A stretch of 22,948 nt of DNA, taken from positions 1 to 22,948 of the forward strand of contig JAUHYY010000003.1 in NCBI GenBank assembly GCA_030426295.1, in the 5' to 3' direction. Source of the DNA: a bacterium (GTDB lineage: Bacteria > Patescibacteriota > Gracilibacteria > UBA1369 > GCA-2718715). The position numbers and the translations under genes were made by a program. The notes below the pieces were generated by a model, which saw only the letters and a list, made by a program, of their open reading frames with translations, ran no database searches and was not told the origin of the DNA. Positions 6,317 through 14,748 of the stretch are shown one piece after another. The first letter of the stretch is position 1. Every line of letters starts with the position of its first letter.

Positions 6317-8011
6317 ATGCCTGAAGACAGAAGTATTACAGATCTAACTAAGGAGGCTCCAGTTCAAAAGAACCTTCAAGACACGTCTCTTGCTGATGCT
6401 GCGACTCAAATTAATCAAGATTTGAAAGAAGAAGATACGCAGAAAACTGCACAGAGTAGTGGGAAATATGGATATATCGATATTGCGCGAACTCCAATAA
6501 ATCCAGATCTTTATTTCATTCTTGATGCGAATGATGTTGAAAGGGCGATGCTTATCCCCTTCTTTAGACTTGGGAAGAAACTGAGAATTGCTGTTGCTGA
6601 TCCTGAAAATGAAATTACTAAATCTGTTATGCATCAGTTAGTTGAGGCTGGTTATGAACTTCAGCTAAACCTAGCGACTGAAGAAGGAATCCGGCAAGCT
6701 GTTAAGCTTTTCCACCAAGCACAATCGAAAGAAAAACAAGTGGTGCAGACAAAGGTTGATGAAACAAAGATTGAAGATTATCAGAAAGAAATTGAGAACT
6801 TGGCATCTATTGCTGAGAAGATTGGGATTTCAAATGCTAAAGAAGGTTTGAATGCATTAGAACTTGGTGCGATTAAGACAAATGCATCTGATATCCATTT
6901 TCAGCCTGAAGATGAAGCTGTGCTAATTCGATTTAGAATTGATGGTATGCTCCAAGATGTAGCCCGTATTGATAGATCTGTTTATGATCAGCTTGTGCAA
7001 CAGATAAAATATGAAGCTAAGATGAAGCTTAATGTACATGAAGTACCACAAGATGGTCGTATAAGTTTTGTTTATAATGAAAGAAATATTGATGTCAGAG
7101 TATCAGTTCTACCTACAGCGTTGGGTGAAACTTTGGTGTTAAGAATCTTAGATTCTGGTAAGAAGTTTGCTACATTTGAAGAACTTGGATTCAGACCTGA
7201 GTATCTAAAGATGCTTGATGAGGTTAGTAGCTTATCTCAAGGTATGATTCTTGTTACTGGTCCTACAGGTTCTGGTAAGACGACTACTTTGTATACCCTA
7301 CTTTCTAAGTACAATAGCCCTGAAAAGAAAATCATCACACTTGAAGATCCGGTTGAATATCATTTAGATAATATAGTTCAGAGTCAAATAGATGAGGAAC
7401 GTGAATATACTTTTGCAAATGGACTTGAGTCAATTTTGAGACAGGATCCTGACGTGGTTATGATTGGTGAGATCCGTGATTTAGATACTGCGAACACAGC
7501 TATTCAAGCTGCTTTAACTGGTCATGTAATGCTCAGTACTTTGCATACAAATAGTGCGCTTGAGAGTATTCCAAGACTTGTGAATATTGGGATGAATCCT
7601 GTGATGATTGCCCCTGCTCTTGATATGTTAATGGCTCAGAGACTTGTGAGAACCTTCTGTCCGCATTGTGTTAAAAATGCTGCAGCAAGTGAAAATGATA
7701 AGGCAATCCTTGAAAAAGACCTTGCTGATATTTCAGCGGTTACTGGTCAGCAATATGTTGTGCCAGCTGAATTGCCACAAGCTCAAGGCTGTGATCAATG
7801 TAACCATACTGGATTCTTAGGTAGAAATGTAATTGCAGAAATGCTTAGAGTTGATGATGCATTTAGAGATCTAATTTTGAACGGACAATCAATTACTGTT
7901 CTTAAAGCCGAGGCTTTGAAACGAGGTATGATTACTATGAAACAAGATGGTGTGCTGAAGGTAATTGAAGGTAAGACTTCTTTGAGTGAAGTGCTAAGAG
8001 TTACTAACTAG
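6317..8011 (+). CDS. pilB: Type IV pilus assembly / type II secretion ATPase (PilB/GspE family)
   Basis: 564 residues. This cytoplasmic hexameric ATPase drives extension of type IV pili or pseudopili. After a disordered acidic lead (1-50) come a PilB/GspE N-terminal domain (about 55-140), the N2 domain with DIHFQPEDEAVLIRFRIDG (about 190-210), Walker A GPTGSGKTTTLY (from about 315), the Asp box and Walker B region DPDVVMIGEIRDLDTA (about 376-391) and the His box GHVMLSTLHTN. A zinc site follows: C448-x2-C451 and C492-x2-C495. The tetracysteine site and lack of a retraction-type C terminus favour PilB/GspE over PilT. The gene is alone in its direction; pilin and pilC are not in the window. Its last 8 bases overlap the end of dprA on the other strand. 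Confidence 0.95.
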   Translation: MPEDRSITDLTKEAPVQKNLQDTSLADAATQINQDLKEEDTQKTAQSSGKYGYIDIARTPINPDLYFILDANDVERAMLIPFFRLGKKLRIAVADPENEITKSVMHQLVEAGYELQLNLATEEGIRQAVKLFHQAQSKEKQVVQTKVDETKIEDYQKEIENLASIAEKIGISNAKEGLNALELGAIKTNASDIHFQPEDEAVLIRFRIDGMLQDVARIDRSVYDQLVQQIKYEAKMKLNVHEVPQDGRISFVYNERNIDVRVSVLPTALGETLVLRILDSGKKFATFEELGFRPEYLKMLDEVSSLSQGMILVTGPTGSGKTTTLYTLLSKYNSPEKKIITLEDPVEYHLDNIVQSQIDEEREYTFANGLESILRQDPDVVMIGEIRDLDTANTAIQAALTGHVMLSTLHTNSALESIPRLVNIGMNPVMIAPALDMLMAQRLVRTFCPHCVKNAAASENDKAILEKDLADISAVTGQQYVVPAELPQAQGCDQCNHTGFLGRNVIAEMLRVDDAFRDLILNGQSITVLKAEALKRGMITMKQDGVLKVIEGKTSLSEVLRVTN

Positions 8012-8678
8012 AGTAGATCTCTGTAAGAGTTTGCTGAACAGGATCTCTATTTGATTTTGATATACCTAATAGTTCTAAGATGTCTCTTGGGCAAGTAACT
8101 AAGTGTGCTCCTTGCTTAATGAGGGAGTTTGTTCCTTTTGAGAGTGGGTCAATTGTTCTGCCTGGGTAAGCTGCAACAGTTTTACCTTGTTCGAGTGCAA
8201 AGTTAGCTGTGATTAATGAGCCTGATCTTTCTCTGGCTTCAACTATTAGCACGAGATCTGCTAGTGCACTTATTAGGCGATTTCTTTCTGGGAATGTGTA
8301 TCTTGTTGCGGGGTGGTCGCCTGGGTATTCTGAAATGATTAGGCCTTTTCGTTCTACTCGTTTGAAAAACTGTGAGTTTGTTTTGGGGACGGGGTTATTG
8401 ATTCCACTGCCAAGAACTGTAATAACTTTACCGTTATATTCTAATGCTAGCTTTTGACTGTAGTAATCTATACCGAAAGCTCCCCCACTCACTATTGTTA
8501 CATTGTTTCTGACTAATGCTGGAATAAGAGTTTCGAGAACTTGTTCTGCGTAGTTAGTCATACATCTTGAGCCGACTATAGCGATTGAAGGCGAAAGGTT
8601 GTCTAAGAGCGATTTATCGCCTCTGGTGTAAATCTGTTTGGGATGTTTGGTTAGGCATTTAGTCCAAAAAAAATCCAT
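8004..8678 (-). CDS. dprA: DNA-processing protein DprA, minimal form
   Basis: 224 residues. DprA protects incoming single-stranded DNA and loads RecA on it during natural transformation. The Rossmann-like DprA core is intact: SIAIVGSRCMTNYAEQVL, VTIVSGGAFGIDYYSQKLAL, GKVITVLGSGINNPVP, GLIISEYPGD, FPERNRLISALADLVLIVEA and RSGSLITANFALEQGKTVAAYPG, ending with GTNSLIKQGAHLV. The usual N-terminal SAM-like domain is reduced to about 25 residues and the C-terminal winged-helix domain is absent (usual length 290-380). It is the last gene of a minus-strand run and converges on pilB with an 8-base overlap. The start codon is held in a hairpin (8677-8698). Confidence 0.93.
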   Translation of the reverse strand: MDFFWTKCLTKHPKQIYTRGDKSLLDNLSPSIAIVGSRCMTNYAEQVLETLIPALVRNNVTIVSGGAFGIDYYSQKLALEYNGKVITVLGSGINNPVPKTNSQFFKRVERKGLIISEYPGDHPATRYTFPERNRLISALADLVLIVEARERSGSLITANFALEQGKTVAAYPGRTIDPLSKGTNSLIKQGAHLVTCPRDILELLGISKSNRDPVQQTLTEIYSS

Positions 8679-8698
8679 ACAACTTAGGTTAGTTGTAT
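8677..8698 (-). promoter_or_regulatory. Inverted repeat over the dprA start codon
   Basis: ATACAACT (8677-8684) and AGTTGTAT (8691-8698) are perfect 8-base inverted arms with a 6-base loop TAGGTT. In the dprA messenger the 3' arm ends in the first two bases of the AUG, so the hairpin would bury the start. As DNA it could instead be an operator. The same stretch carries TAGGTTAG-type direct repeats (8685-8713). Confidence 0.55.
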
Positions 8699-8736
8699 AT
8701 AGGTTAGGTTATTGATTTTATGGATTCCTAAAATTT

Positions 8737-9213
8737 TTATGCAGCAGTTACTCTTTGCTTTGTATCTTTAGTTGCTGCATATAATTTTTCTGCAACTTCG
8801 AGATCATTCTTATAAAAAGTAACAATAGTATTTTTAAGTTGTACCATTTCTTCTGGAACGTTTGAGTTATCTAGGTCTTCGATAGCTGCAATTAAAAATC
8901 TTATTCTTAAGTTATAGTCATCAATTGTTGTAGGTAGTTCTTCGAGTTTATCATAAATGTCGAAGTCTTCATTTGCTACTCTAAACCAAACGTACAATCT
9001 CTTAATATAAGGCAGAACATCCTCATGTACATGCCGTAGAGCTAATCGCCATTCTTCATCGATAAATTCTAACTGACCGGCTCCTCTTAAATGATTGCCT
9101 GAACTAGAGGGATCCAATTCAAGAATTGTTACTGAGTCTGGGTCAGCAAGTATGTCTTGAAACTTAGTTTCTCTTATTGCTAATGCTGAGTTTGGTTTAC
9201 TTGTGGCGTTCAT
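8737..9213 (-). CDS. Hypothetical helical protein between purM and dprA
   Basis: 158 residues, not recognised. There is no signal peptide, membrane segment or cysteine. The N-terminal third has a possible strand-rich part (SVTILELDPSSSGNHLRGAG). From about residue 55 the protein is predicted to be mostly helical and acidic, with a Tyr/Trp/Arg patch (YIKRLYVWFRVANEDFDIYD) and a C-terminal helix (LKNTIVTFYKNDLEVAEKLYAA). It begins 39 bases after purM and ends 58 bases before dprA on the same strand, probably in the same transcript. Confidence 0.7.
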   Translation of the reverse strand: MNATSKPNSALAIRETKFQDILADPDSVTILELDPSSSGNHLRGAGQLEFIDEEWRLALRHVHEDVLPYIKRLYVWFRVANEDFDIYDKLEELPTTIDDYNLRIRFLIAAIEDLDNSNVPEEMVQLKNTIVTFYKNDLEVAEKLYAATKDTKQRVTAA

Positions 9214-9252
9214 GAAAAATGTTTACACGAAGCCGATTAAACCATTTGAGCT

Positions 9253-10278
9253 CTAAGAAGTCAATACTTCTATTTTACCTGAGCTTGTCACTTCTCCTAT
9301 CTCCCATGCTCCATCTATTGCATCGATAACTTTTTCTGGCTCAGTAGTAATCACAAGCATTGCCATACCCATATTCCAAGTTTTTAGAGCTTCTTCGAAT
9401 TCGACTCGGCCTAGGTTTACTACTGCCTGCATAACCGCTGGAACTTTTGATTCATCAAAGTTGATTTTTGCTCCGTGTTGTCCAAGGATTCTGTTTAGGT
9501 TTCCTCTTAGACCACCACCTGTGATGTGAGATATTCCTGCAATGTTAACTTTTGACTCTTCGCCGTATCGTCCGATTAGGTTCAGTAGTTCTGCATGATA
9601 GATTCTGCACGGAGTAAGTACTGCTTCTCCCCATGACTGCTGCCCATCTGGGAAAGACTTCTCGTACCATGTTGGTCCTACCTTTGTGTCGAGGATGTGT
9701 CTTACTAAAGTTAGGCCGTTTGATCTGAATCCGTTTGCGGGGAGTGCTACAATTTTTTGACCTGGTTCGATTTTTGATCCATCAAGAACTTTGTCTTTCG
9801 CTACGATACCTACTGCTGTTGAGTTCCAGATTAGGCCTTTAGCAAGACCAGGAACTTCTGCAATTTCACCACCAGTTAGTGCAACTTTTTCTTCGATAGC
9901 AGCTTGTTTTAAGCCTTCCATTAATTGTGCTGTAGTTTCTGGTTCTACTTTTGCAATGTCCATAGTGTTTGTAACTGAGAAAACTTCTGCACCTACGCAG
10001 ATTGCATCATCTACAACCATGCAAAGAAGGTCTCGTCCTAATGTGTCAAATTTTCCTACTTGGCTTGCGACCATTGATTTTGTTCCGACCCCGTCGTCAT
10101 TTTGTACTAGGTAGAAATCACCCATGTCGATTAATCCTGCGTAGCCATCATCAGCTATTACTGGAGCACCTATCATTCCTTGTCTTGATGCAAAAGTCTG
10201 TTTTGCTGCATTGTATGCGGCACGTGAAGCAGAGTCGCCTGCTTCGATGTTTACTCCTGATTCTTTATAAGTACTCAT
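9253..10278 (-). CDS. purM: Phosphoribosylformylglycinamidine cyclo-ligase (AIR synthetase)
   Basis: 341 residues, typical length. It uses ATP to close FGAM to aminoimidazole ribotide, the fifth step of purine synthesis. Family motifs: SGVNIEAGDSASR at the start, the Gly-rich DGVGTKSMVA segment, DLLCMVVDDAICVGAEVF, LTGGEIAEVPGL, LPANGFRSNGLTLVR, HITGGGLRGNLNRIL and WNMGMAML. It starts 14 bases inside the end of purQ, so the two are translationally coupled. purL, purQ and purM catalyse consecutive steps. Confidence 0.97.
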   Translation of the reverse strand: MSTYKESGVNIEAGDSASRAAYNAAKQTFASRQGMIGAPVIADDGYAGLIDMGDFYLVQNDDGVGTKSMVASQVGKFDTLGRDLLCMVVDDAICVGAEVFSVTNTMDIAKVEPETTAQLMEGLKQAAIEEKVALTGGEIAEVPGLAKGLIWNSTAVGIVAKDKVLDGSKIEPGQKIVALPANGFRSNGLTLVRHILDTKVGPTWYEKSFPDGQQSWGEAVLTPCRIYHAELLNLIGRYGEESKVNIAGISHITGGGLRGNLNRILGQHGAKINFDESKVPAVMQAVVNLGRVEFEEALKTWNMGMAMLVITTEPEKVIDAIDGAWEIGEVTSSGKIEVLTS

Positions 10279-11521
10279 AAGCTACTTGTGAATTAATGTT
10301 AAAGAAAAGTCCTGTATCTAAGATTTCTTTCATAGCTGATTGATCTACACCTTCGAATACCCATAGGGTTCCTTTTTTAATTTCTGTAACTGGTAAATTG
10401 TAATGGTGCCCTAGGTTCGATTTTTTAGATTGTCCTTCGAAGTCTTCTCGATATCTAACTAGTAAAGCTGATTGTCCTTCGCCTACAACTTCTTTAGTTA
10501 CTGCAGCTTCTTTGTTTGAATTGTAGAGTTCTCCGCTTTCGTGGATTGTGTCGAAATCTGCATCAGATAAGTCGCCTTTGATTTCGTAGTGAGTGTATCT
10601 CTTTAGTTTGATCTCTTTGTTATCTAGAACTTTCTGAAGTGTATTTTCTAAAGTGTATGCTTCGTTATCTGTAATGATTTCTTCGATTACTAATTCTTTA
10701 CCATCAAGTTCGTAGTTTTCTACTTCTTTATTTGGTTCTGCAAGGTCGTATCTTTCGAAGCTGAATAGTTTTGGTTTTTCTTCTAAGTGATGCTTTAGTG
10801 ATGCGAACATTTCAAGTAATGGAGCTGGTCCTCGACCTCTTTCTGGATGAGGCATTATTGAAACTACGTTTCCTTCTGGATTACAAACTGATGCAGCATT
10901 TAATAGTGCTCCGTTTGGATTAACTGGGAACTCATCGACTATGTTTCCGTCTTTATCACAGTATTTGAATACGATTTGTTCGTTTTCTTGTAATTTCTGT
11001 GGAAGGTCTTCATAGATTGTTGAGTATCTACCTTCACCATGTGCGATTGGAACCATGTATGGTCTATCTTCTACGAAGTGAGTAAATGGTGTTCGACCTT
11101 TTTCAACTGTTCGTTTTAGCCACACCCAAACGTTGTAGTATCCAGTACCTAGGATTTTGCCATCTTTTACACGTTTGTTCTTAGCTAGTGCTAAAGCTTT
11201 AGTGTTTTGAGTGTCTCCTGGAATAAGTTTCATTTCTACTAATGCTTGTGCCCCGTTACAGATTCCCATTACTGGTTTACCTTTTTGCGCTTCTTCGTAT
11301 ACAACTTGCATTACTGGGTTTTGAGCTGATATTAATCCTGCTCGACCTCTATCTTCGTACGAAAATCCACCTGGAATCAAAAAGCTTTCTGCATTTCTAA
11401 TCTCGTTAGCGTCTTCGTTCCATCTATAAATTCTTGCGTCTAAACCTGCACGTTTTAATTCACGAAGTGATTCTACTTCTGTGTTGTGCCCTGGTGATGT
11501 GATGATTGCTATCTGAGTCAT
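10265..11521 (-). CDS. purQ: FGAM synthetase glutaminase subunit PurQ with an extra C-terminal PurS-like domain
   Basis: 418 residues against about 225-260 for ordinary PurQ. Residues 1-245 are a class I glutamine amidotransferase: IPGGFSYEDRGRAG, nucleophile Cys88 in GICNGAQ, and the His/Glu of PHPERG (about 225-227). It supplies ammonia to PurL. Residues 275-418 are extra. They show the order Y-x-H-Y-E-I...L-x-D-A-D-F..., then ALLVRYREDFEGQSKKSNLG, then IKKGTLWVFEG and a closing GLFFNINSQVAYEYL. By recollection this follows the N-terminal PurS-like domain of large one-chain PurL (E. coli PurL: [35 protein letters not shown]). The extra domain probably replaces a separate PurS bridging PurL and PurQ. 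It lies between purL and purM; its end overlaps purM by 14 bases. Confidence 0.93.
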   Translation of the reverse strand: MTQIAIITSPGHNTEVESLRELKRAGLDARIYRWNEDANEIRNAESFLIPGGFSYEDRGRAGLISAQNPVMQVVYEEAQKGKPVMGICNGAQALVEMKLIPGDTQNTKALALAKNKRVKDGKILGTGYYNVWVWLKRTVEKGRTPFTHFVEDRPYMVPIAHGEGRYSTIYEDLPQKLQENEQIVFKYCDKDGNIVDEFPVNPNGALLNAASVCNPEGNVVSIMPHPERGRGPAPLLEMFASLKHHLEEKPKLFSFERYDLAEPNKEVENYELDGKELVIEEIITDNEAYTLENTLQKVLDNKEIKLKRYTHYEIKGDLSDADFDTIHESGELYNSNKEAAVTKEVVGEGQSALLVRYREDFEGQSKKSNLGHHYNLPVTEIKKGTLWVFEGVDQSAMKEILDTGLFFNINSQVAYEYL

Positions 11522-11525
11522 GAAT

Positions 11526-11554
11526 GGATAATAGATAATGGATAATGGTAATGG
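11526..11554 (-). repeat. Heptamer tandem repeat in the purL-purQ spacer
   Basis: On the plus strand: GGATAAT, AGATAAT, GGATAAT, GGTAATGG, i.e. three and a part copies of a 7-base unit. It fills almost all of the 33-base spacer. Read along purQ the unit is ATTATCC. It belongs to a family found at four or five other gene starts in this window. Confidence 0.75.
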
Positions 11555-13912
11555 TTATTTTAGTTTTGTTCGGAGGCCGTTTGTGTGGAGTTCTTTGAAT
11601 TCTTTAATTGTTAATTTTTGATCGTTGATTGTCAGGGTTGCGTCTTGTGTGAGCTCACCTAATTTGTGTGCTACTGCACCATGTTGATTTATTGTTTGTT
11701 TGAATTTTTCATCATCTGTTACCTGGCAGATGAATCCTCCAGTTTCTGTAAATAAAGTTTCTGCCATTGTTAGACCAATTACTTCTGATGGGATGTCTAA
11801 CATCGCTCCAAGATTTTCTGGTCCGTTGAAGAACATTTCTAGAATTGAAACGATCATTCCACCGTCTGAGATATCATGGGCTGCAACTACTGATCCGTTA
11901 TCTACTGCATCGATCATTGAATAGATTTCTGCCTTAGCTGATTCGTAATTAAGTTCTGGCAGCTTACCTTCTGAAAGATCTTTTTCTAGAACCTCGAATA
12001 ATACAGATCCGCCCATTTCTTTCTTTCTGTTACCTACTAGGTACAGAGCGCTGTTTTGGTCTTTAATGTCCATCGTAATGGCTTTTGAGTAGTCAGGAAT
12101 TCTACCAAGCATTCCAATGATTGCTGAAGGTGGAATCGACATATTTTTTGAGAAGTTGTATAGAGATACGTTCCCTGAAATACATGGCGTTGGTTCGTCG
12201 AGTCCTTTAACTGGGATTGCTCTTAGTGCTTCACCTACTCCTTCGATACCGTCGATTATTTCTTGCATTTGTTCTGCTGCTTCTGGTGAACCGTAGTTTA
12301 GACAATCAGTAATACACCAAGGAGTTGCACCTATTGCAGCAACGTTACGCATTCCTTCTACAACTGCATGAGCTGCTTGGTCTTTGGCAGAGATTCTACC
12401 GTAGCGAGGGTTAGCATCTACTGAAAGTGCTACTCCTACTTTTTGTTCTTCTCTTCCATCTAATTCAAATCTGTTTAGAAGTGGAGCGATTAGTCCTGCA
12501 TCTGCTTCACCTGGTTCGATGATTGTGATTCCTTGTACATCTTTGTCATAGTTTTCATAAATTGGAGCACGTGATGCTACGTTTTCATGACTAACTACTT
12601 TCTTTAAGTTAGTAACAATTTCATCCCAGCTAAGATCGATACCTGTGTCTGATTGTTCTTTTTTAACTGGAGTGTGTGGTCTGTCGACGAGTAAACCTTC
12701 TGTAATATCGCATGGTCTTGCGTTTATGATTTCTTCGCCATGCCATCTCATGATGTATTTTTCTTCAGTAGTCACATGACCGATTTCTGCAGCCATTGCA
12801 CCTTTAGCGATATCTGGTAGATCCCAAGTAATATTGTAGTGATCTATTACCATTTGTTTGATTTCTTGAGGAACAATCCACATGAATCTTTCTTGAGTTT
12901 CTGAACATGCGATTACGTATGGTGGTAGACCGTCTACAGCAGTTGGTACTTTTTCTAGGTCAATTACTGCACCGTATCCAGCTGGTTCTACTTGTTCTAC
13001 TGTTGAGCAAACGTTTCCTCCTGCACCATGATCTTTGAAACTTACTCTGTGGATCATATCCATTTCTTTCAGCTTTCTGAATAGATCGTAAGTTGCTGAG
13101 AATAAATGTTTCTTTAAGAAAGGATTTGGTTCTTGCACAGCACCCTTGTTTGTCTGCTTGTCTTCTTCGTTTAAGACTTGAGATGAGAATGATGCCCCAC
13201 CGAATCCACTTTGGTCAGTTGGCTTACCAACTACAATCATTGCGTGACCTTCTTCACCAGCACCTTTTGGAGCGTATGAATGAATAATTTCATCTTCTGC
13301 TAGTACTCCAAGAGCAACAACATTAACTAAACAGTTGTCGTTATAGTCTTGGTTAAAGTAAACGTCTCCTGCGATATTTGGTACACCGATTGGATTACCG
13401 TAACCTTCGATACCTGCAACTACACCATCTGCAATTAGTTTTGTTTCATTTCTATCAATTTGACCGAATCTTAACGGGTCAGCTGTAGCAATAACCTTTG
13501 CCCCCATACAAGTAATATCTCTAGTGATTCCACCAATACCTGTGGCAGCACCTTCATAAGGTACAACTTGAGATGGATGATTATGACTTTCGTGAGCCAT
13601 TACAATTCCGTATTTCTTACCGTCTACATTTGCGATCTCAACGATACCTGAATCTTCTGATGGTCCAAGTATTACGTACTTACCATCTGTAGGTAGGCTT
13701 CTTAGGTAAGGCCTAGTACTTTTGTATGAACAATGCTCTGAACCTTGAATACCCCAAACTACAGCTTCAGTAATTGAAGGTGGTCGCCCGAGTAGGTCTT
13801 GAACTTTTTTCGCTTCTGAAATTGTTAAACTTATCTGGAAGTTCTTCAGTGACGACTCAATTTCTGGGTCTGACATCGAATGAAAATCCAAATTTTTTAC
13901 GTCTTCTGACAT
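11555..13912 (-). CDS. purL: FGAM synthetase large subunit PurL (small type)
   Basis: 785 residues, the size of the separate-subunit PurL (about 720-760) and not of the 1,300-residue fused form. It converts FGAR, ATP and ammonia from PurQ to FGAM. Visible motifs: GSEHCSYKSTRPYL (58-70), HESHNHPS (107-114), GAATGIGGITRDI (from 121), PLRFGQ, GIEGYGNPIGVPNIAGDV, KDHGAGGNVCST, VDANPRYG, CLNYGSPE, ISGNVSLYN and AHDISDGG. The last two mark the second AIRS-like repeat. The N-terminal 25 residues include only the short helical start of small PurL. It starts 33 bases after ftsE ends. Its partner PurQ follows after a heptamer-repeat spacer. Confidence 0.97.
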   Translation of the reverse strand: MSEDVKNLDFHSMSDPEIESSLKNFQISLTISEAKKVQDLLGRPPSITEAVVWGIQGSEHCSYKSTRPYLRSLPTDGKYVILGPSEDSGIVEIANVDGKKYGIVMAHESHNHPSQVVPYEGAATGIGGITRDITCMGAKVIATADPLRFGQIDRNETKLIADGVVAGIEGYGNPIGVPNIAGDVYFNQDYNDNCLVNVVALGVLAEDEIIHSYAPKGAGEEGHAMIVVGKPTDQSGFGGASFSSQVLNEEDKQTNKGAVQEPNPFLKKHLFSATYDLFRKLKEMDMIHRVSFKDHGAGGNVCSTVEQVEPAGYGAVIDLEKVPTAVDGLPPYVIACSETQERFMWIVPQEIKQMVIDHYNITWDLPDIAKGAMAAEIGHVTTEEKYIMRWHGEEIINARPCDITEGLLVDRPHTPVKKEQSDTGIDLSWDEIVTNLKKVVSHENVASRAPIYENYDKDVQGITIIEPGEADAGLIAPLLNRFELDGREEQKVGVALSVDANPRYGRISAKDQAAHAVVEGMRNVAAIGATPWCITDCLNYGSPEAAEQMQEIIDGIEGVGEALRAIPVKGLDEPTPCISGNVSLYNFSKNMSIPPSAIIGMLGRIPDYSKAITMDIKDQNSALYLVGNRKKEMGGSVLFEVLEKDLSEGKLPELNYESAKAEIYSMIDAVDNGSVVAAHDISDGGMIVSILEMFFNGPENLGAMLDIPSEVIGLTMAETLFTETGGFICQVTDDEKFKQTINQHGAVAHKLGELTQDATLTINDQKLTIKEFKELHTNGLRTKLK

Positions 13913-13920
13913 TGATTTTT

Positions 13921-13936
13921 GTTAGGAGGTTAGGAG
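13921..13936 (-). repeat. Perfect 8-base direct repeat in the purL leader
   Basis: GTTAGGAG occurs twice back to back. Along the purL messenger this reads CTCCTAAC twice, 8 bases before the ATG. It resembles the CCTCCT tail of 16S rRNA rather than a Shine-Dalgarno sequence. Confidence 0.6.
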
Positions 13937-13945
13937 TATAATCGA

Positions 13946-14623
13946 TTATCCAATATAAGTCGATTTAATTTTATCTCTTACGACATGGCCGTTGTCGAGC
14001 ACTACTACTCTCTTCTTTGCTGCGTCTACTACAGACATATCATGAGTTGCTAAAATTACTGTAACACCATTGGCATTTATCTCTTTGAAAATGTTAATAA
14101 TCTCTTCTGATGTCTTTGGATCCAAATTACCTGTAGGCTCATCAGCAATAATAAGGTTTGGATTGTGAACCAAGGCTCGTGCGATTGCACATCTTTGTTT
14201 TTCACCACCAGAAAGCTGAGCTGGGAATCTATAGGCTGCATCAGCAAGACCAACCTGCTCTAGAACTTGTGGAACTCTCAACATAATTTCTGCTTGCTCT
14301 TCGTCTAGTGCTTCAAGGGCAAAAGCTACATTCTCGAATACAGTTTTCTTTGGTAGTAATTTAAAACTTTGCCAAACCATTCCAACCTTTCGTCTATATA
14401 GCTGCAATCCAGAGGAATCAAGATCAGCAAGATTTATTCCATCAATTAAAATACGACCTTCTTTTGGTTTATCTGCGCCAATCAATAAATGGAACAATGT
14501 AGACTTACCTGCTCCGCTTGGCCCAATGATTGATACGAATTCTCCTTTATCTATTGTAAGGTTCACTTTATAAAGGACTATTTGCTCTCCGTGTGCTTTT
14601 GTTACTTCTTCGAAGATGATCAT
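13946..14623 (-). CDS. ftsE: FtsE-like ABC transporter ATPase
   Basis: 225 residues, the length of FtsE. With FtsX it forms a membrane complex that activates cell-wall hydrolases at division. Walker A GPSGAGKST is at 34-42, the signature LSGGEKQR at 137-144 and Walker B LIIADEP at 157-163, with the H-loop in LATHD. The Q-loop region GMVWQSFKLLPKKTVFENVAFALE is close to the FtsE-type FKLLP...TV.ENVAFALE pattern, which separates it from LolD/MacB ATPases. No ftsX is present beside it: downstream is purL and upstream is a divergent gene. It is the first gene of the minus-strand run towards dprA. There is no Shine-Dalgarno sequence; a heptamer repeat precedes the ATG. Confidence 0.85.
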   Translation of the reverse strand: MIIFEEVTKAHGEQIVLYKVNLTIDKGEFVSIIGPSGAGKSTLFHLLIGADKPKEGRILIDGINLADLDSSGLQLYRRKVGMVWQSFKLLPKKTVFENVAFALEALDEEQAEIMLRVPQVLEQVGLADAAYRFPAQLSGGEKQRCAIARALVHNPNLIIADEPTGNLDPKTSEEIINIFKEINANGVTVILATHDMSVVDAAKKRVVVLDNGHVVRDKIKSTYIG

Positions 14624-14628
14624 GAAAC

Positions 14629-14656
14629 AGCTAATAGCTAATGGCTAATTGCTAAT
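14629..14656 (-). repeat. Heptamer tandem repeat directly upstream of ftsE
   Basis: Four copies of N-GCTAAT on the plus strand (AGCTAAT, AGCTAAT, GGCTAAT, TGCTAAT), starting 5 bases before the ftsE start codon. Along ftsE the unit reads ATTAGC-N. A -10-like TATGAT on the minus strand (14662-14657) would place the transcription start inside the array. A shorter piece, TATTAAT-GGTAAT, lies at 14715-14727 before the divergent gene. Confidence 0.75.
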
Positions 14657-14748
14657 ATCATATCGAAGTTTAAGATTAAGAGTAAGATTAAGTTGAAATT
14701 AATTCATATATAAGTATTAATGGTAATGAGGAATTTAAATTATGTTAT

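Noticed and set aside
9221..9242. GTTTA/TAAAC inverted repeat between purM and the unknown gene as a terminator
   Set aside because: Only 5 A/T-rich base pairs around a 12-base loop; too weak, and it lies within a probable operon.
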